Shown one piece after another: positions 28,801 to 35,787 of a DNA stretch of 64,000 nt. Position numbers and translations under genes: made by a program. Below the pieces are notes generated by a model. That model ran no database searches, was not told where the DNA came from, and saw nothing but the letters and a program-made list of their open reading frames with translations. Origin of the DNA: Aurelia coerulea (Eukaryota > Cnidaria > Scyphozoa > Semaeostomeae > Ulmaridae); NCBI GenBank assembly GCA_039566865.1, contig CM076960.1, positions 14,670,501 through 14,734,500 of the forward strand. Direction: 5' to 3'. Position 1 is the first letter of the stretch. Each line of letters begins with the position of its first letter.

Positions 28801-31380
28801 GTTTGTAAACAACCTATCACAGTGGACCCAGGAATGGAAATAAGTCACAAATTTGTTTATTCTTTTATAGCAGTTTACATTATTTATTTGAAGCACAAAT
28901 GTTAGACGGACAAAACGCAAAAAACCGCATGTCAGTATCTCTTTTCTAAGTAAAAATATGGTTTTTTGAAGTGATGGGGTTTATCAAAGATCAGAGGACT
29001 CATAACTTTGGTTACATTATTTCGCAAAAATCACCTGTTTCCACAAAATCAACACTAGAAGCATAAAATTTCTCAGAGAACCTTCATAACTGGTTTCTGA
29101 TGGATTAGATGGATGAATTGTTCAAAATCAGCATTTAAAGGGCTTGAAAAGACAAACATTTATGAGAAAAATACGAATTTTAGGGTCGTCCGAGGCAAAG
29201 ACACAATGTTTTTCCCTCTGTTTTTACTCGCATACTTTCAGTTAAAATGTTAATTAGGGTCCGATCCCGACCCATGGGCCCCCTAAACCATATGATATTT
29301 GGAAAGCTTATTTGATAAGCTTTTGAATGATGTATAACAATTATGAATTTGGATAGCACTTTAGAAATAAATTACATTTTATTGACAGGTACACCCACCC
29401 GGCGACCTTCTCTCTGTAGCAACCGAAGTCCACAGAATGACTACTAAAAGGGTAGGAATAGCTGACAGAACCTTCACATATGGTTTTTGATGGATTAGAT
29501 TGATGGATCATTCAAAATCAACATTTAAAGGGGTTGAAAAGACAAACGTTTATGAGGAAAATACGAATTTTAGGGTTGTCCGAGGCAAAGACCCACGGTT
29601 TTCCCCCCTGTTTTTACTCACATACTTTCAGTTAAAATGTAATTAGGGTCCGATCCCGACCCATGGGCCCCTAAACCATATGATATTTGGAAAGCTTATT
29701 TAATAAGCTTTCAAATGATGCATAACAATTATGAATTTGGTCAGCACTAAGAGAACCATACTATACTTTATCAACGGCTACCCCTACCCATAAAAAAAAC
29801 CCAATGATTGTTCTCTCGGTAATAACCTAAGTTCACAAAATGATTCATATGCAGGTATGAATAGCTCAAAGAACCTTTACAAATGACTTTTGATGGACTG
29901 AATTAAGGGGTTATTTAGAATTAGCACTCAATAGCTTCAGAATACGACAATTCCTGAGAAAATAGCAATTTTAGGGTCGTAGGAGGCAAATAACCATGGT
30001 TTTATCCATGTTATAGGCAATTCTTACCAAATATTTTCAATTCACATGCAAATTAGAGTCCAATCCCTGCACAACGGGCCCCCTAAACTCAATGATATTT
30101 GGCAATTTTCTTCAAAATGCTGTCAGGTCTTATGATTGTGCAGCAGCAAAGCAATGTCCTCCTATATAATGTTTTTTGTATTGTATCCCAAAAATTAGAT
30201 GGACAAAAAAATATTTTTGCTATAAAGTTTGTAATTTTCATCAAAGTATGGTCAAACAGGCATCAATAGAAAGATCTCAAAGAGCGGAGTTTGAAAATCG
30301 ACATGAATTTGCATTTTGAGGTAAAAAAGGGGCTTTAGTCCCCTGGGAATTCTAGCAACTTTTTTGTTTCATATCGTACCGACACCAATCCTACATCATT
30401 TGAAAGCACATTTGCTCCTGATTTCGCATATGTAGTTCAATTTCTTGTAAATTGCATCATTTTGGAATTATTTACCAAAGATTGAATCCTAGTGTAGGTT
30501 ACTGCCCATAGCAGTTCTGTCTATTATCTGTCTGTTAAATATGACTTATAACTTTAGAAGCGCAAATGATATGAACATGCGGTGTTCAGATTTGGCATCA
30601 GGAGATAATGGACTCTCAGATAATATAAGATTGATGTTTGCAAGATTCGAAACAAAGAAGTTGCAAGAATTCCCAGGGGACTAAACCCCCTTTTCTTACC
30701 CTAAAATTCAAATTTGTCTCAATTTTCAAACTCCGCTTTTTTATATCTTTCGATTGATTATAAATCACCATATTATCTTGCCATATTCCTGTTTTAAAGA
30801 CTTATTTCCGAGACTTAGCATTCTGGGTCCACTGTGCCTATTGTGAGTGTTTTCTAGTCATTTCGGCCAACCTAGAAAAGCCAAGCCATTTCGGCCAACC
30901 TAGCACACAATCATGAAACATCAAGGCAGTGGCAACAGCCCTTCTTAATCTGTGTCTTGTTTTTTGGAATGTCAATTTATGTGATTTTTGTAGTCAAAAA
31001 ACGGCTTTCATGGGTGCTTGAATTGAAGTTGTGCACTCCCCAAACATATAAACAACAATGAAAGCAGTAGCTGAATGATTCTCTAGACAGGGGAGACGGG
31101 CATTGATCTTTTGATTTAAACAAATCTGACTGCAAGAACCAGTGGTTGCATCAATGATTGTGTGGTTTCATCGTTGGCTGTGCATTCTTGAAGACAAGAA
31201 AACGAAATCCGTTTCTTACCATTTCAAACTTTCCCGCGTCAAATCTTTCCTGGATTTCACACTGAAATTTCTTCTTGGAAAGCACCATCTTGCGTTTGGA
31301 CTCAAAATATTGGAGCATCTTGAGATCGTTGAGAATGAAGAAACAATAGACTGCCTTGCAAATAAAGCATATTGCAGCAT
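1802..31380 (-). CDS. ABCB8: ABCB8, mitochondrial ABC half-transporter (14 exons, complete)
   Basis: The family product is an inner-mitochondrial-membrane half-transporter that dimerises, has been tied to the mitochondrial K(ATP) channel, and to iron and Fe-S export. Coding exons on the minus strand: 31380-31220, 28486-27875, 25320-25018, 24139-23936, 21231-20966, 17387-17254, 16176-16105, 10453-10397, 8421-8363, 6709-6647, 5641-5583, 4628-4578, 3589-3552, 1888-1802. All junctions keep phase and sum to 2166 nt, 721 residues plus TAG; the human protein is about 735. Residues 1-53 form an Arg/Ser-rich presequence. The membrane domain spans about 75-440. Walker A GPSGSGKST is at 511-519, the Q-loop Gln at 560, SGGQ at 617-620, Walker B ILILDE at 636-641, SALD at 644-647 and the H-loop His at 672. 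No catalytic residue is missing. One intron (4577-3590) is GC-AG. The start ATG at 31380 opens the presequence. Exon structure is inferred without transcript data. Confidence 0.93.
2028..3503. mobile_element. Cluster of related inverted-repeat elements in ABCB8 intron 13
   Basis: At least two inverted-repeat units of one family, sharing arms with GAATTAGATTCTA, AAACTCGC or GCGAGTTTC, and GACTCAACATGAATG. The second runs from CCAGGTGCGACAAAATAAAC (about 2899) to GGCACACCCG (3502). The first occupies about 2028-2870 and starts TA|CTGGGTGAGCC. The same family recurs at 57449-58752. Confidence 0.65.
3552..3589 (-). CDS. ABCB8: ABCB8 exon 13 (38 nt)
   Basis: Residues 681-693, [12 protein letters not shown], matching the strand after the H-loop. 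The acceptor is TTATTTTAG and the donor is GAG|GTAATC. It is the shortest exon of the gene. Confidence 0.92.
3719..4430 (-). repeat. tRNA-derived SINE, split by a LINE insertion
   Basis: Segments 3719-3825 and 4333-4430 together match the SINE at 15800-16022 (shared CACTGAGAAGCTAAGCTTATCG, with substitutions, and GATTGGTAG). The tRNA-like head here is decayed. A 7-bp AATTACA duplication flanks the LINE inserted between the two halves. Confidence 0.75.
3826..4332 (+). mobile_element. LINE 3' end, short insertion with 7-bp target duplication
   Basis: Encodes [20 protein letters not shown] then KNRIKFWKN and a DCDC ending, typical of a non-LTR retrotransposon C-terminus. It ends in an AATAAT microsatellite tail. 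AATTACA at 3819-3825 and 4333-4339 is the target duplication. The insertion is 5'-truncated. Confidence 0.85.
4578..4628 (-). CDS. ABCB8: ABCB8 exon 12: H-loop, followed by a GC donor
   Basis: Residues 664-681, [16 protein letters not shown], with the H-loop histidine. The only donor that keeps phase with the next exon is CAG|GCGAGT, a GC-type 5' splice site. Confidence 0.93.
5094..5300. repeat. Short direct duplications
   Basis: A 24-bp unit (AGGCTTGCAAAGAAATATAT with TGG) is doubled near 5095-5143. Segments with ACGAGGTTGTTTTA and GATTACATCTTATTGCAACT are each repeated between 5150 and 5290. No coding content is seen. Confidence 0.6.
5583..5641 (-). CDS. ABCB8: ABCB8 exon 11: D-loop
   Basis: Residues 644-664, [20 protein letters not shown]. 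The acceptor is TTCTTTTTAG and the donor is G|GTATTC. Confidence 0.96.
5744..6368. mobile_element. TA-flanked miniature transposon of the CCGGGTG end family
   Basis: The inner arms AACGCCCGGCGTTTGAAA and TTTCAAACGCCGGGCGTT are exactly complementary. The outer right end is ACTCACCCGG|TA and the left end is the decayed TA|CATGGCGAGT. ABCB8 intron 10. Confidence 0.75.
6647..6709 (-). CDS. ABCB8: ABCB8 exon 10: Walker B
   Basis: Residues 623-644, [20 protein letters not shown], with the Walker B aspartate and the catalytic glutamate. The acceptor is CTCTTGCAG and the donor is AG|GTAAGC. Confidence 0.96.
6945..7175. repeat. Dispersed SINE-like repeat, copy 1
   Basis: Shares with 21300-21525 the stretches GCTAATTTAAGCCCACTATG, TCCCTTCCGAAGGACGG and GAGTTTGACCTCA at roughly 85-90% identity by eye. 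The minus strand holds GGATGGGTGACC, reminiscent of a 5S-type internal sequence. The family is not named here. Confidence 0.6.
8080..8102. repeat. (TA)n microsatellite
   Basis: About eleven TA dinucleotides in an ABCB8 intron. Confidence 0.95.
8139..8194. repeat. 56-bp hairpin, tiny palindromic element
   Basis: The arms GTACCGTTCTTGGTGTAG and CTACACCAAGAGCGGTAC are inverted with one mismatch around a 20-bp loop. Confidence 0.75.
8363..8421 (-). CDS. ABCB8: ABCB8 exon 9: ABC signature motif
   Basis: Residues 604-623, [20 protein letters not shown], the ABC signature region. The acceptor is CCCTTTTAG and the donor is AG|GTATGT. Confidence 0.96.
8462..8779. mobile_element. Miniature transposon, CCCAGGGG ends
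   Basis: Inverted ends CCCAGGGG and CCCCTGGG, with subterminal GGATAGGGGTGCTCAGG and its complement. The interior repeats ACCCAAAAAA several times. It lies 40 bp from ABCB8 exon 9. Confidence 0.8.
8800..10396. other. Intronic sequence, nothing recognised
   Basis: ABCB8 intron 8. AT-rich, with no conserved ORF or clear repeat boundary seen, apart from a stray GGCACACCCTGTAG transposon-end motif near 8967. Confidence 0.5.
10397..10453 (-). CDS. ABCB8: ABCB8 exon 8: helical subdomain, next to the minisatellite
   Basis: Residues 585-603, [19 protein letters not shown]. The acceptor TTTTTCCCTTGTAG and the first seven exon bases also form part of every unit of the minisatellite that begins here. 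The donor is GAA|GTATGT. Confidence 0.94.
10447..15355. repeat. 90-bp minisatellite, about 54 units, ABCB8 intron 7
   Basis: A tandem array of 90-bp units, each containing the palindrome TGTAGATCTACA and the segment GTAGACATATATCTACAAGG. It begins exactly over the first seven bases of ABCB8 exon 8, and every unit carries that exon's 3' splice site on the minus strand. Units differ by few substitutions (GTTGTAG or GTGGTAG, GATAAGC or AATAAGC). Single-base indels are frequent near the site. The last unit degrades at about 15340-15355. A three-unit block of 268 bp is itself duplicated (11171-11438 and 11439-11706). Confidence 0.97.
15800..16022 (-). repeat. tRNA-derived SINE
   Basis: The minus strand begins with a tRNA-like head: A-box TGGCTCAGTGGTAGCACGC and B-box GGTTCGAGTCC separated as in a tRNA. 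A tail contains CGATAAGCTCAGCTTCTCAG. It lies 80 bp from ABCB8 exon 7. The same family is split at 3719-4430. Confidence 0.82.
16105..16176 (-). CDS. ABCB8: ABCB8 exon 7: after the Q-loop
   Basis: Residues 561-584, starting [16 protein letters not shown], a strongly conserved ABCB motif. The acceptor is GATTTTAG and the donor is GAG|GTATAG. The following intron carries the large 90-bp minisatellite. Confidence 0.95.
16855..17119. mobile_element. Mariner-type miniature transposon, CAGGGTGTCCC ends
   Basis: Left end TA|CAGAGTGTCCCAAAAC and right end TTGGGACACCCTG. The interior GGCCGACCGCTGGTTTCAGTC is shared with 23070-23650. Confidence 0.75.
17254..17387 (-). CDS. ABCB8: ABCB8 exon 6: Walker A lysine to Q-loop
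   Basis: Residues 516-560, starting with the KST of Walker A and ending FINQ, the Q-loop glutamine. The acceptor is TCTCTCACAG and the donor is CAG|GTAACT. Confidence 0.95.
17671..17804. mobile_element. TTAA miniature transposon, AGGGAGT ends
   Basis: Ends AGGGAGTTCAAGGACCAGCA and its complement (one or two mismatches), flanked by TTAA at 17667-17670 and 17805-17808. A second copy is at 40508-40641. Confidence 0.88.
17927..18982. mobile_element. TTAA transposon, AGGGGCTGGATAAGAAA ends, carrying a LINE fragment
   Basis: Ends AGGGGCTGGATAAGAAA and TTTCTTATCCAGCCCCT, flanked by TTAA at 17923-17926 and 18983-18986. Removing it rejoins the host LINE. Its interior holds a second LINE tail. Confidence 0.85.
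18035..18750 (+). mobile_element. LINE C-terminal fragment with zinc-knuckle and poly(A)
   Basis: An open frame of 178 codons (18035-18571) contains [16 protein letters not shown], then CPLCNE with a downstream H-x5-C, the tail zinc motif of many LINE ORF2 proteins. A 20-bp A-run at about 18726-18746 is the 3' tail. It is strongly 5'-truncated. Confidence 0.85.
19711..19871. mobile_element. Miniature transposon, CCCCTTTCACACTGACAGGG end
   Basis: The left arm CCCCTTTCACACTGACAGGG is inverted relative to CTCAGTGGGAATGGGG at the right, with GGTTTAA-type inner arms. Confidence 0.65.
20128..20951. mobile_element. TA-flanked miniature transposon of the CCGGGTG end family
   Basis: TA|CCGGGTGAGTCAATAAGA at the left and TTTGATTCATCAGG|TA at the right, with subterminal GGCCGCGGAATAAGAAGTAT complementary to the right arm. 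Related to 32575-33076. It ends 14 bp from the ABCB8 exon 5 donor. Confidence 0.8.
20222..20516. mobile_element. Nested miniature transposon with CCCCCGGG repeats
   Basis: Inverted arms GTTCAATTCCTACCCTGACC and GGTCAGGGTAGAAATTGAAC lie within the 20128-20951 element. CCCCCGGG-type motifs recur about six times inside. Confidence 0.8.
20966..21231 (-). CDS. ABCB8: ABCB8 exon 5: linker and start of the ATPase domain, Walker A
   Basis: Residues 427-516: [22 protein letters not shown], then the beta-strand segment [14 protein letters not shown], then the first part of Walker A. The exon ends inside the P-loop glycine codon (G|GTAAGT). A transposon ends 14 bp inside the intron after this donor. 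Confidence 0.95.
21300..21525. repeat. Dispersed SINE-like repeat, copy 2
   Basis: Same family and orientation as 6945-7175. ABCB8 intron 4. Confidence 0.6.
21994..22399. mobile_element. TTA-flanked miniature transposon, GGCCCCGTTTACACG ends
   Basis: Ends GGCCCCGTTTACACGA and its complement with TTA duplications (21991-21993, 22400-22402), fitting a PIF/Harbinger-type element. The interior repeats CAATCCGATATGAAATGAAA. A fragment of the same family lies at 23850-23935. Confidence 0.85.
22412..22880. mobile_element. Inverted-repeat element, GGACGCCGGAG ends
   Basis: GGACGCCGGAGCG at the left and CTCCGGCGTTCC at the right are inverted. The subterminal regions are G-rich then C-rich (GGGGGG, CCCCCC). 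Confidence 0.7.
23070..23650. mobile_element. Mariner-type miniature transposon, CAGGGTGTCCC ends
   Basis: CAGGGTGTCCCAAAAG at the left and GGGGACACCCTG|TA at the right. Inner segments about the Pro-rich CGGTCGGCCATTTTGTCTTA motif occur in opposite orientations. Confidence 0.78.
23850..23935. repeat. Fragment of the GGCCCCGTTTACACG transposon family at an exon edge
   Basis: Contains TTCTCGTGTAAACAGAAGG and CAATCCGATATGAAA, both found in 21994-22399. It abuts the ABCB8 exon 4 donor. Confidence 0.65.
23936..24139 (-). CDS. ABCB8: ABCB8 exon 4: last transmembrane helices
   Basis: Residues 359-427, including [15 protein letters not shown] and [14 protein letters not shown], which match the final helices of ABCB8. 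The donor AG|GTATTT lies directly against a fragment of a dispersed miniature transposon (about 23850-23935). Confidence 0.94.
24194..24380. mobile_element. Miniature transposon, AATAGACCTTTTAGC ends
   Basis: AATAGACCTTTTAGCTATTCT-type left arm (20-bp core AATAGACCTTTTAGCTATTC) and its complement at the right, inserted in a CCGGGTGAGG-ended element that starts at 24161. A second copy lies at 42333-42516. Confidence 0.85.
25018..25320 (-). CDS. ABCB8: ABCB8 exon 3: membrane domain, coupling helices
   Basis: Residues 258-359, starting [13 protein letters not shown] and ending [10 protein letters not shown], the conserved loop before the last helices. The acceptor is CCAG and the donor is GC|GTAAGT. 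The split Arg and Ala codons at both ends are restored by the neighbouring exons. Confidence 0.94.
25875..27200 (-). mobile_element. LINE, 5'-truncated, reverse-transcriptase catalytic core to 3' end
   Basis: On the minus strand, 27127-26900 encodes [20 protein letters not shown] and LFADDTN, the reverse-transcriptase catalytic FADD box. After a gap, 26689-26159 gives an intact 176-codon frame with [20 protein letters not shown] and [16 protein letters not shown]. Frames are broken between the parts. The 3' side holds ATTCAATTCAATTCAATTTT. ABCB8 intron 2. Confidence 0.88.
27875..28486 (-). CDS. ABCB8: ABCB8 exon 2: first membrane-spanning helices
   Basis: Residues 54-257. The acceptor is a T-rich tract ending CAG, and the donor is CAG|GTAAGG. 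It contains the DWKLF motif typical of ABCB8 before the first helix, then hydrophobic segments, and ends in [13 protein letters not shown], the intracellular-loop motif of ABCB-type half-transporters. There is no in-frame Met before this region, so the start must lie in exon 1. Confidence 0.93.
28818..30836. mobile_element. Transib-like non-autonomous transposon, 5-bp target duplication
   Basis: The ends are CACAGTGGACCCAG on the left and its complement on the right, flanked by perfect CCTAT duplications at 28813-28817 and 30837-30841. CACAGTG ends with a 5-bp duplication are the hallmark of Transib/RAG-type elements. Each end also has the block GGAAATAAGTC, 11 bases after CACAGTG on the left and 20 on the right. 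Inside are three tandem copies of a unit of about 385-400 bp (29040-30170) and an inverted pair (about 30258-30760). No transposase ORF is present. It lies in ABCB8 intron 1. Confidence 0.7.
29040..30170. repeat. Tandem repeat, three units of about 385-400 bp
   Basis: Three successive units share TTTTAGGGTCGT, CATGGGCCC and CTAAACCATATGATATTTGG. Units 1 and 2 are close and unit 3 is more diverged. The array lies inside the Transib-like element. Confidence 0.8.
31220..31380 (-). CDS. ABCB8: ABCB8 exon 1: start codon and mitochondrial presequence
   Basis: Encodes residues 1-53 plus two bases of Trp54. The peptide has eight Arg, many Ser and no acidic residue before position 46, as expected of a matrix-targeting presequence. 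The donor is ATG|GTAAGA. The phase left over (TG) is completed by the G that opens exon 2, which supports the join even though this part is poorly conserved in the family. Confidence 0.8.
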
Positions 31381-31452
31381 TATTCTGATTTATCTCAGTG
31401 GGTTGCTTCGGCTCCCATTTCTACAATCTCAAATCTTGACTAGGCCCTTTTG

Positions 31453-31460
31453 GTCACGTG
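31453..31460. promoter_or_regulatory. E-box GTCACGTG upstream of ABCB8
   Basis: The palindromic CACGTG core with a flanking GT lies about 75 bp upstream of the ABCB8 start codon. Such E-boxes bind bHLH factors of the USF/TFE type. No TATA box was recognised. Function is only suggested by position. Confidence 0.25.
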
Positions 31461-31912
31461 TGTGAGCTCGTTCCAGTCCTTCCGTGGAGAATACAGAGCT
31501 CAGAGTTGTTCACGTTTTTCGCGTTGTTCTTTCTGTTCGCAACATTTTGACTAGGGCAGTGACAAGGGTGTGTGGAAAACCTCTCTACACCGAACCATAT
31601 CGCATAAAAAATTTCCCAAAAATATGGCCTTTCGCATAAAGATTTTCCCAAAATTGCGTTCCAAGAGAACTCCAAACATTTTCCTACGATACCCTACGGA
31701 ACATACCCTGTCCTATAATTTTTTTTATCAATCATTATACCCTGTCCCATAATTTTTGTCAGAAAAGGATACCTGTCCCATCATTCTACCACAAAAATAC
31801 ATCCTGTTGAACGGCGCATCCCGTCAAATTAACGTTTTAATGACTAATGCACTTTAACAGAATGCATCGAAACTAACACAACATGAATAACAATTTAGAA
31901 CAAGAACTACAC

Positions 31913-32067
31913 CTACCCTGGGTACCAGAGCCAAAAAAATAATAAAATATAAAAAAATAAATAAAGAATAAAGAAGGAAAGAAAGAAAGTTCTCCTTTCT
32001 TTCTTCTCTCTTCCTTTTCCAAATTTTCAATTTCCCTCTAATTTTGAGGCTCTGGTACCCAGGGTAG
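31913..32067. mobile_element. hAT-type miniature transposon, 8-bp target duplication
   Basis: Perfect ends CTACCCTGGGTACCAGAGCC and complement, flanked by AACTACAC at 31905-31912 and 32068-32075. The interior is A-rich then T-rich (GAAAGAAAG, TTTCTTTC). It lies about 500 bp upstream of the ABCB8 start. Confidence 0.9.
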
Positions 32068-32184
32068 AACTACACTGTAAAAAATAAGTGTAGCATTACG
32101 GAATTTCATGTTTCAGCATCTTTTCTATGCATTTTATACAACAGCGCTATATTTTCGTGAGCTGAAGAAATATCATGGAAAAGA

Positions 32185-32530
32185 CCCAGGGGGGACACTC
32201 GGCACATATACATACGAGGGGGGCAGTCCGAGAAATTTTCAGGAACCCCAAACATATCAGTTTAGCTTCATTACCACCCAAAAATATCAGCTCATTTTAT
32301 ACCTTGACATCTGTAAACGAACATAAAAGATCCTGAAACAATGCAAATTGAGGCCAGGATTGCCTCTAAAGAACCCAGAAATATCATGTTCACAATAATT
32401 GATGCCCAAAAATATCAAAAACATAATTTCAATTTATTTGGACCCAAAAATATCACTTTTGGAAATATTCTGACCGAAAAATATCGGACTTACCTCCCCG
32501 TATGTGCATGTGCTGAGTGCCCCCCCTGGG
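32185..32530. mobile_element. Miniature transposon, CCCAGGGGGG ends
   Basis: CCCAGGGGGGACACTCGGCA at the left and TGAGTGCCCCCCCTGGG at the right are inverted. The interior repeats CCCAAAAATATCA. Related to 8462-8779. Confidence 0.82.
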
Positions 32531-32574
32531 GGAAAAAGATTCCTAAATAAAACACGTAACTTGGTACCTATCTA

Positions 32575-33076
32575 CCGTGTGTGTCAAAAAAGTTCAAAGG
32601 TTTGGCGGGCTGTGGAATAAAAAGTACGCGGCCGATCTTCAAAACTGAAAAATTGATATATCAGTCAAAGGCTAACTTAGCTGTGAACATTTTGCATGTA
32701 AAATCATTCATCATCTAGACCCAGAAATTAGAAAAATGTTGGCAGGAGACTTGCACGGGAACGAAAATTCCATGTTCCATTCTGGCCCATATGACTACTT
32801 ACCATCGAGATTCACATTCAATACAATTGTCAGGTTCGGAAATAGAATTTGGATTTCAATGGCAAGTGAGGAATGTGGAATTCTTGTTCCCATGCAAACC
32901 CCTTGCCAGGATTTCCCCAAATTTCTTGGTGTAAAAGATGGGTGACTGTACCAAACGAAATTTTCACATCTAAGTTAGCCTCTGACTGATGAATTATCGT
33001 TTCAGTTTTAAATATCGGCAGCATACTTTTATTCCACAGCCCACCAAACAGTTTAAATTGTTTCTGATTCACCTGG
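32575..33076. mobile_element. TA-flanked miniature transposon of the CCGGGTG end family
   Basis: TA|CCGTGTGTGTCAAAAAAG and GATTCACCTGG|TA, with the inner arm GGCGGGCTGTGGAATAAAAG and its complement. Confidence 0.78.
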
Positions 33077-33136
33077 TATTTTTCCTGGCTAAGAAAACCC
33101 TACAAGAATGGTTCTATCCATGACAACGACAATAAA

Positions 33137-33663
33137 GGGTCAGTCATTATAACTCTGGGTACCGGGGCGGGTTAGAATTGGTGAGGGTATGAAAACTATT
33201 CGAAGGAAAATTGGGGGGTATGAAACTCTTTCGGTAATTTTAGAGGGGATACGAAAATTCTAAGGTCGATTCTTTAGATAATTATTTCAATGACGTGATA
33301 AGGCCTATGGAATACCATATCGTCGCATACCTGCAACTCTAGCTAATTTCTTAATGACAGCCTTCAAATCTTCCATTATATTTGTATAACATTCCAGCTC
33401 ATTGGCCTTCAATGGTGGTACTTCATTAAATTGAAATGGCATTGCCTTCCTATTTTTTTATCTCTTTCACAACAACAGAGCTTCTTTGGTGTGGTAATAT
33501 GAAAATAGTGTGATAAATGGCCAGTTGTGGGGCATGATATGACATGTTTTCGAATTTTCCAATGGGGTTTGAAATTATTAATGGAAATTAGAAGGGGAAA
33601 ACCTTTTAACCATTTTAGAAATTCTAACCCACCCCGGTACCCAGAATTATAAATAACTGACCC
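33137..33663. mobile_element. Miniature transposon, GGGTCAGT ends
   Basis: GGGTCAGTCATTATAACTCT at the left is inverted against ATTATAAATAACTGACCC at the right, with CTGGGTACCGGGGCGGGTTA and its complement inside. Confidence 0.8.
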
Positions 33664-34016
33664 CTAAGGACGGCAAAATTTAAACTCGATCAACGAAGCT
33701 TTTTGTTCTAAATGTCCAATAATAAGGACAGTACTGCAATCGTTTAAGGTTTGTCCACAAAAGAGGGAAAATTTCATCTGAATTGAAAAATATTTAGTAC
33801 TTATTCCGAAAGATACCGGTTTGGGGGGGGGGCAGGCTCCAAAAAATATAAGATAATTTCATCAAACAATTAACTGTGGTACTCTCAAAAACCAGACAGA
33901 TGAACAATGGTTTACCCATGAAAACCATACAGGTCATAAATTACAACTAAAGACACCTGATCAAAAGTTCTCAAGTGTAAGGTTAACTGAGAAGATTCCA
34001 TACCACCTGAAAAGTA

Positions 34017-34985
34017 CCGGGCGGCTCAGAAAAAGTTGATTAAAACATGGAACTAAACGCTAAGATATCGGGACTTTTCGAGTGCACAGTTAAATGCATT
34101 TAAAAATCGTCGACCAAAGATGAAAGATTTTGCAACGTCCAAATTTATAGTGCAACAGAAACCAGAGGTTTTGAGAAAGGGCCTAATCATGATTGATATC
34201 ATGGGCATTATCCAGAGGACCTTTTAATATCAATTTTTAGTTTTAGCTTCAAGATCATAGGTGTTTCTGTCAAATTTGGTGCATAATTGATGATTTATGC
34301 GGTTCATTCGGGTTCATCCAGGAGTGGTTTAGACGCCGCAGTTGTGTTTGATTGCCACATCTTTGTTCTTTTGAGGAGAAAAACATTATTTACTGGTATG
34401 GAGGAGCCAGCGTGTTATCTTCTCCGCAGAATTATTACAGCGGGTACCCGCAAATAAGAAACCACTTTTTGAATTGAGGCCTCAGAAAGTTTCTTATTTT
34501 AAGAGGCCTTTTCATGATTAGGGTCAAAGTTTCTTATAGATAGGGAATCAAGTCAAGTGAAGGTATATGAATGTACCATACATGCATGTGTATTGCACAT
34601 TACTGGTACATTTTACATGTTTACCTTGTTACCTTTTTGTTGTGTGAATCTTTAATTTTGAAAATGTTAATTCTGTTTAGAGAATGCTACATTATATTAC
34701 AGTCATTTATGGGCATTATTTTCTAGCGTTTAGGAACTATGACAAACCTTAAAATAAGAAACTTTTAAATTTCAGACCTAGAGTTGTTTCCTATTAAAGA
34801 AGCCCCTTTTGAAGAAAGTGAGGCCTGTTTCTTATACAAGGGGGTTTCTTATTTGTGGGTAGTTACTGTATTCCGCCGCAGCCGCAGGCACATATTAGTT
34901 CCAGCGCTCCTCCATAAAAGCACACAAGCAGTGTCTAACTATCCATGCTTCCGGTAACGCTGGTACAACATTCTGAGACACCCGG
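34017..34985. mobile_element. TA-flanked element of the CCGGGTG end family, with a nested element
   Basis: TA|CCGGGCGGCTCAGAAAAAG and TTCTGAGACACCCGG|TA. A second inverted-repeat element at about 34441-34866 (CGGGTACCCGCAAATAAGAA and complement) sits inside. Together these nearly fill the space between ABCB8 and CNOT11. Confidence 0.78.
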
Positions 34986-35019
34986 TACTTGGTTCACTTT
35001 TTTACATCTACAGCTAGAC

Positions 35020-35775
35020 AACGAGGACAGATTTTTTAACACAGTAGCATCAGTTGCTTTGATTGATACCTCAATTCAAAGCGATTAGCGACTGCAGACA
35101 AAGGAAATTCTCTCAACCAGTAAATCAAAACAAACAAGGCCGCAAAAGTTGCCCTGAAATAAGTAGGGCAAACTATTGCCTTATGTACGCGAAATATGGT
35201 TTTAAGCGAAGTCATGAGTTGATAGCGAAAGAAGAAGGATAAATCTAAAGATCTGCCTGGCGTATTTTATTTATTTGATTCAGGAACTGAATAGTAAATA
35301 TTTCATTTAAGCCGTAAATATGCAAAAATTGCAATGCTTTCCGCTCTGCTTCTGAATCAAATAAACAAAATCCACCGAGCAGAGCTTCAGATTTATCCTT
35401 CTTCTTTCGTTATAAACTCATGACTTCTCCTAATAACGTTTTCATTCTTCAGACATAAAAACCACCATTCGTGTGCACAATGCAACAGTTTACAGTACTA
35501 TATTCTGTCTCAAATTAGATTTCATCTGCAAATGCCCGCGAATAACAACAATAGAAGTGTTTTGGAGAGGAATTTTGCGTTATCGCAAATCTCAGGTGGC
35601 ATCTAATTTGAGACGGATTTTAACTTTGGAGCTCGGAGCAACTTGTGCGGCTTTGATTGTTTTGATTTTGCTGGTTGAGAGAATTCCTTTGTCTGCAATC
35701 GCTAATCGTTTTCAATTTGTAGTGTCCATTAAAACCAACTGATGCCATTGTGTTAGAAAATATGTCCTTGTTCAA
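35020..35775. mobile_element. Inverted-repeat element downstream of CNOT11 (GGACAGATTTT family)
   Basis: Left arm ACAAGGACAGATTTT-type sequence (here AACGAGGACAGATTTTTTAA), with GCGATTAGCGACTGCAGACA and its complement near the right end. A smaller inverted repeat (35505-35626, TGTCTCAAATTAGAT) is nested. It starts within about 30 bp of the CNOT11 stop and supplies its likely 3' UTR. Confidence 0.75.
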
Positions 35776-35787
35776 CAAAACATATTA

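Noticed and set aside
35473..35742. 89-codon plus-strand ORF
   Set aside because: It reads through an inverted-repeat element. Similar peptides appear at 37556, 40843, 41057 and 46590 because the same arm recurs.
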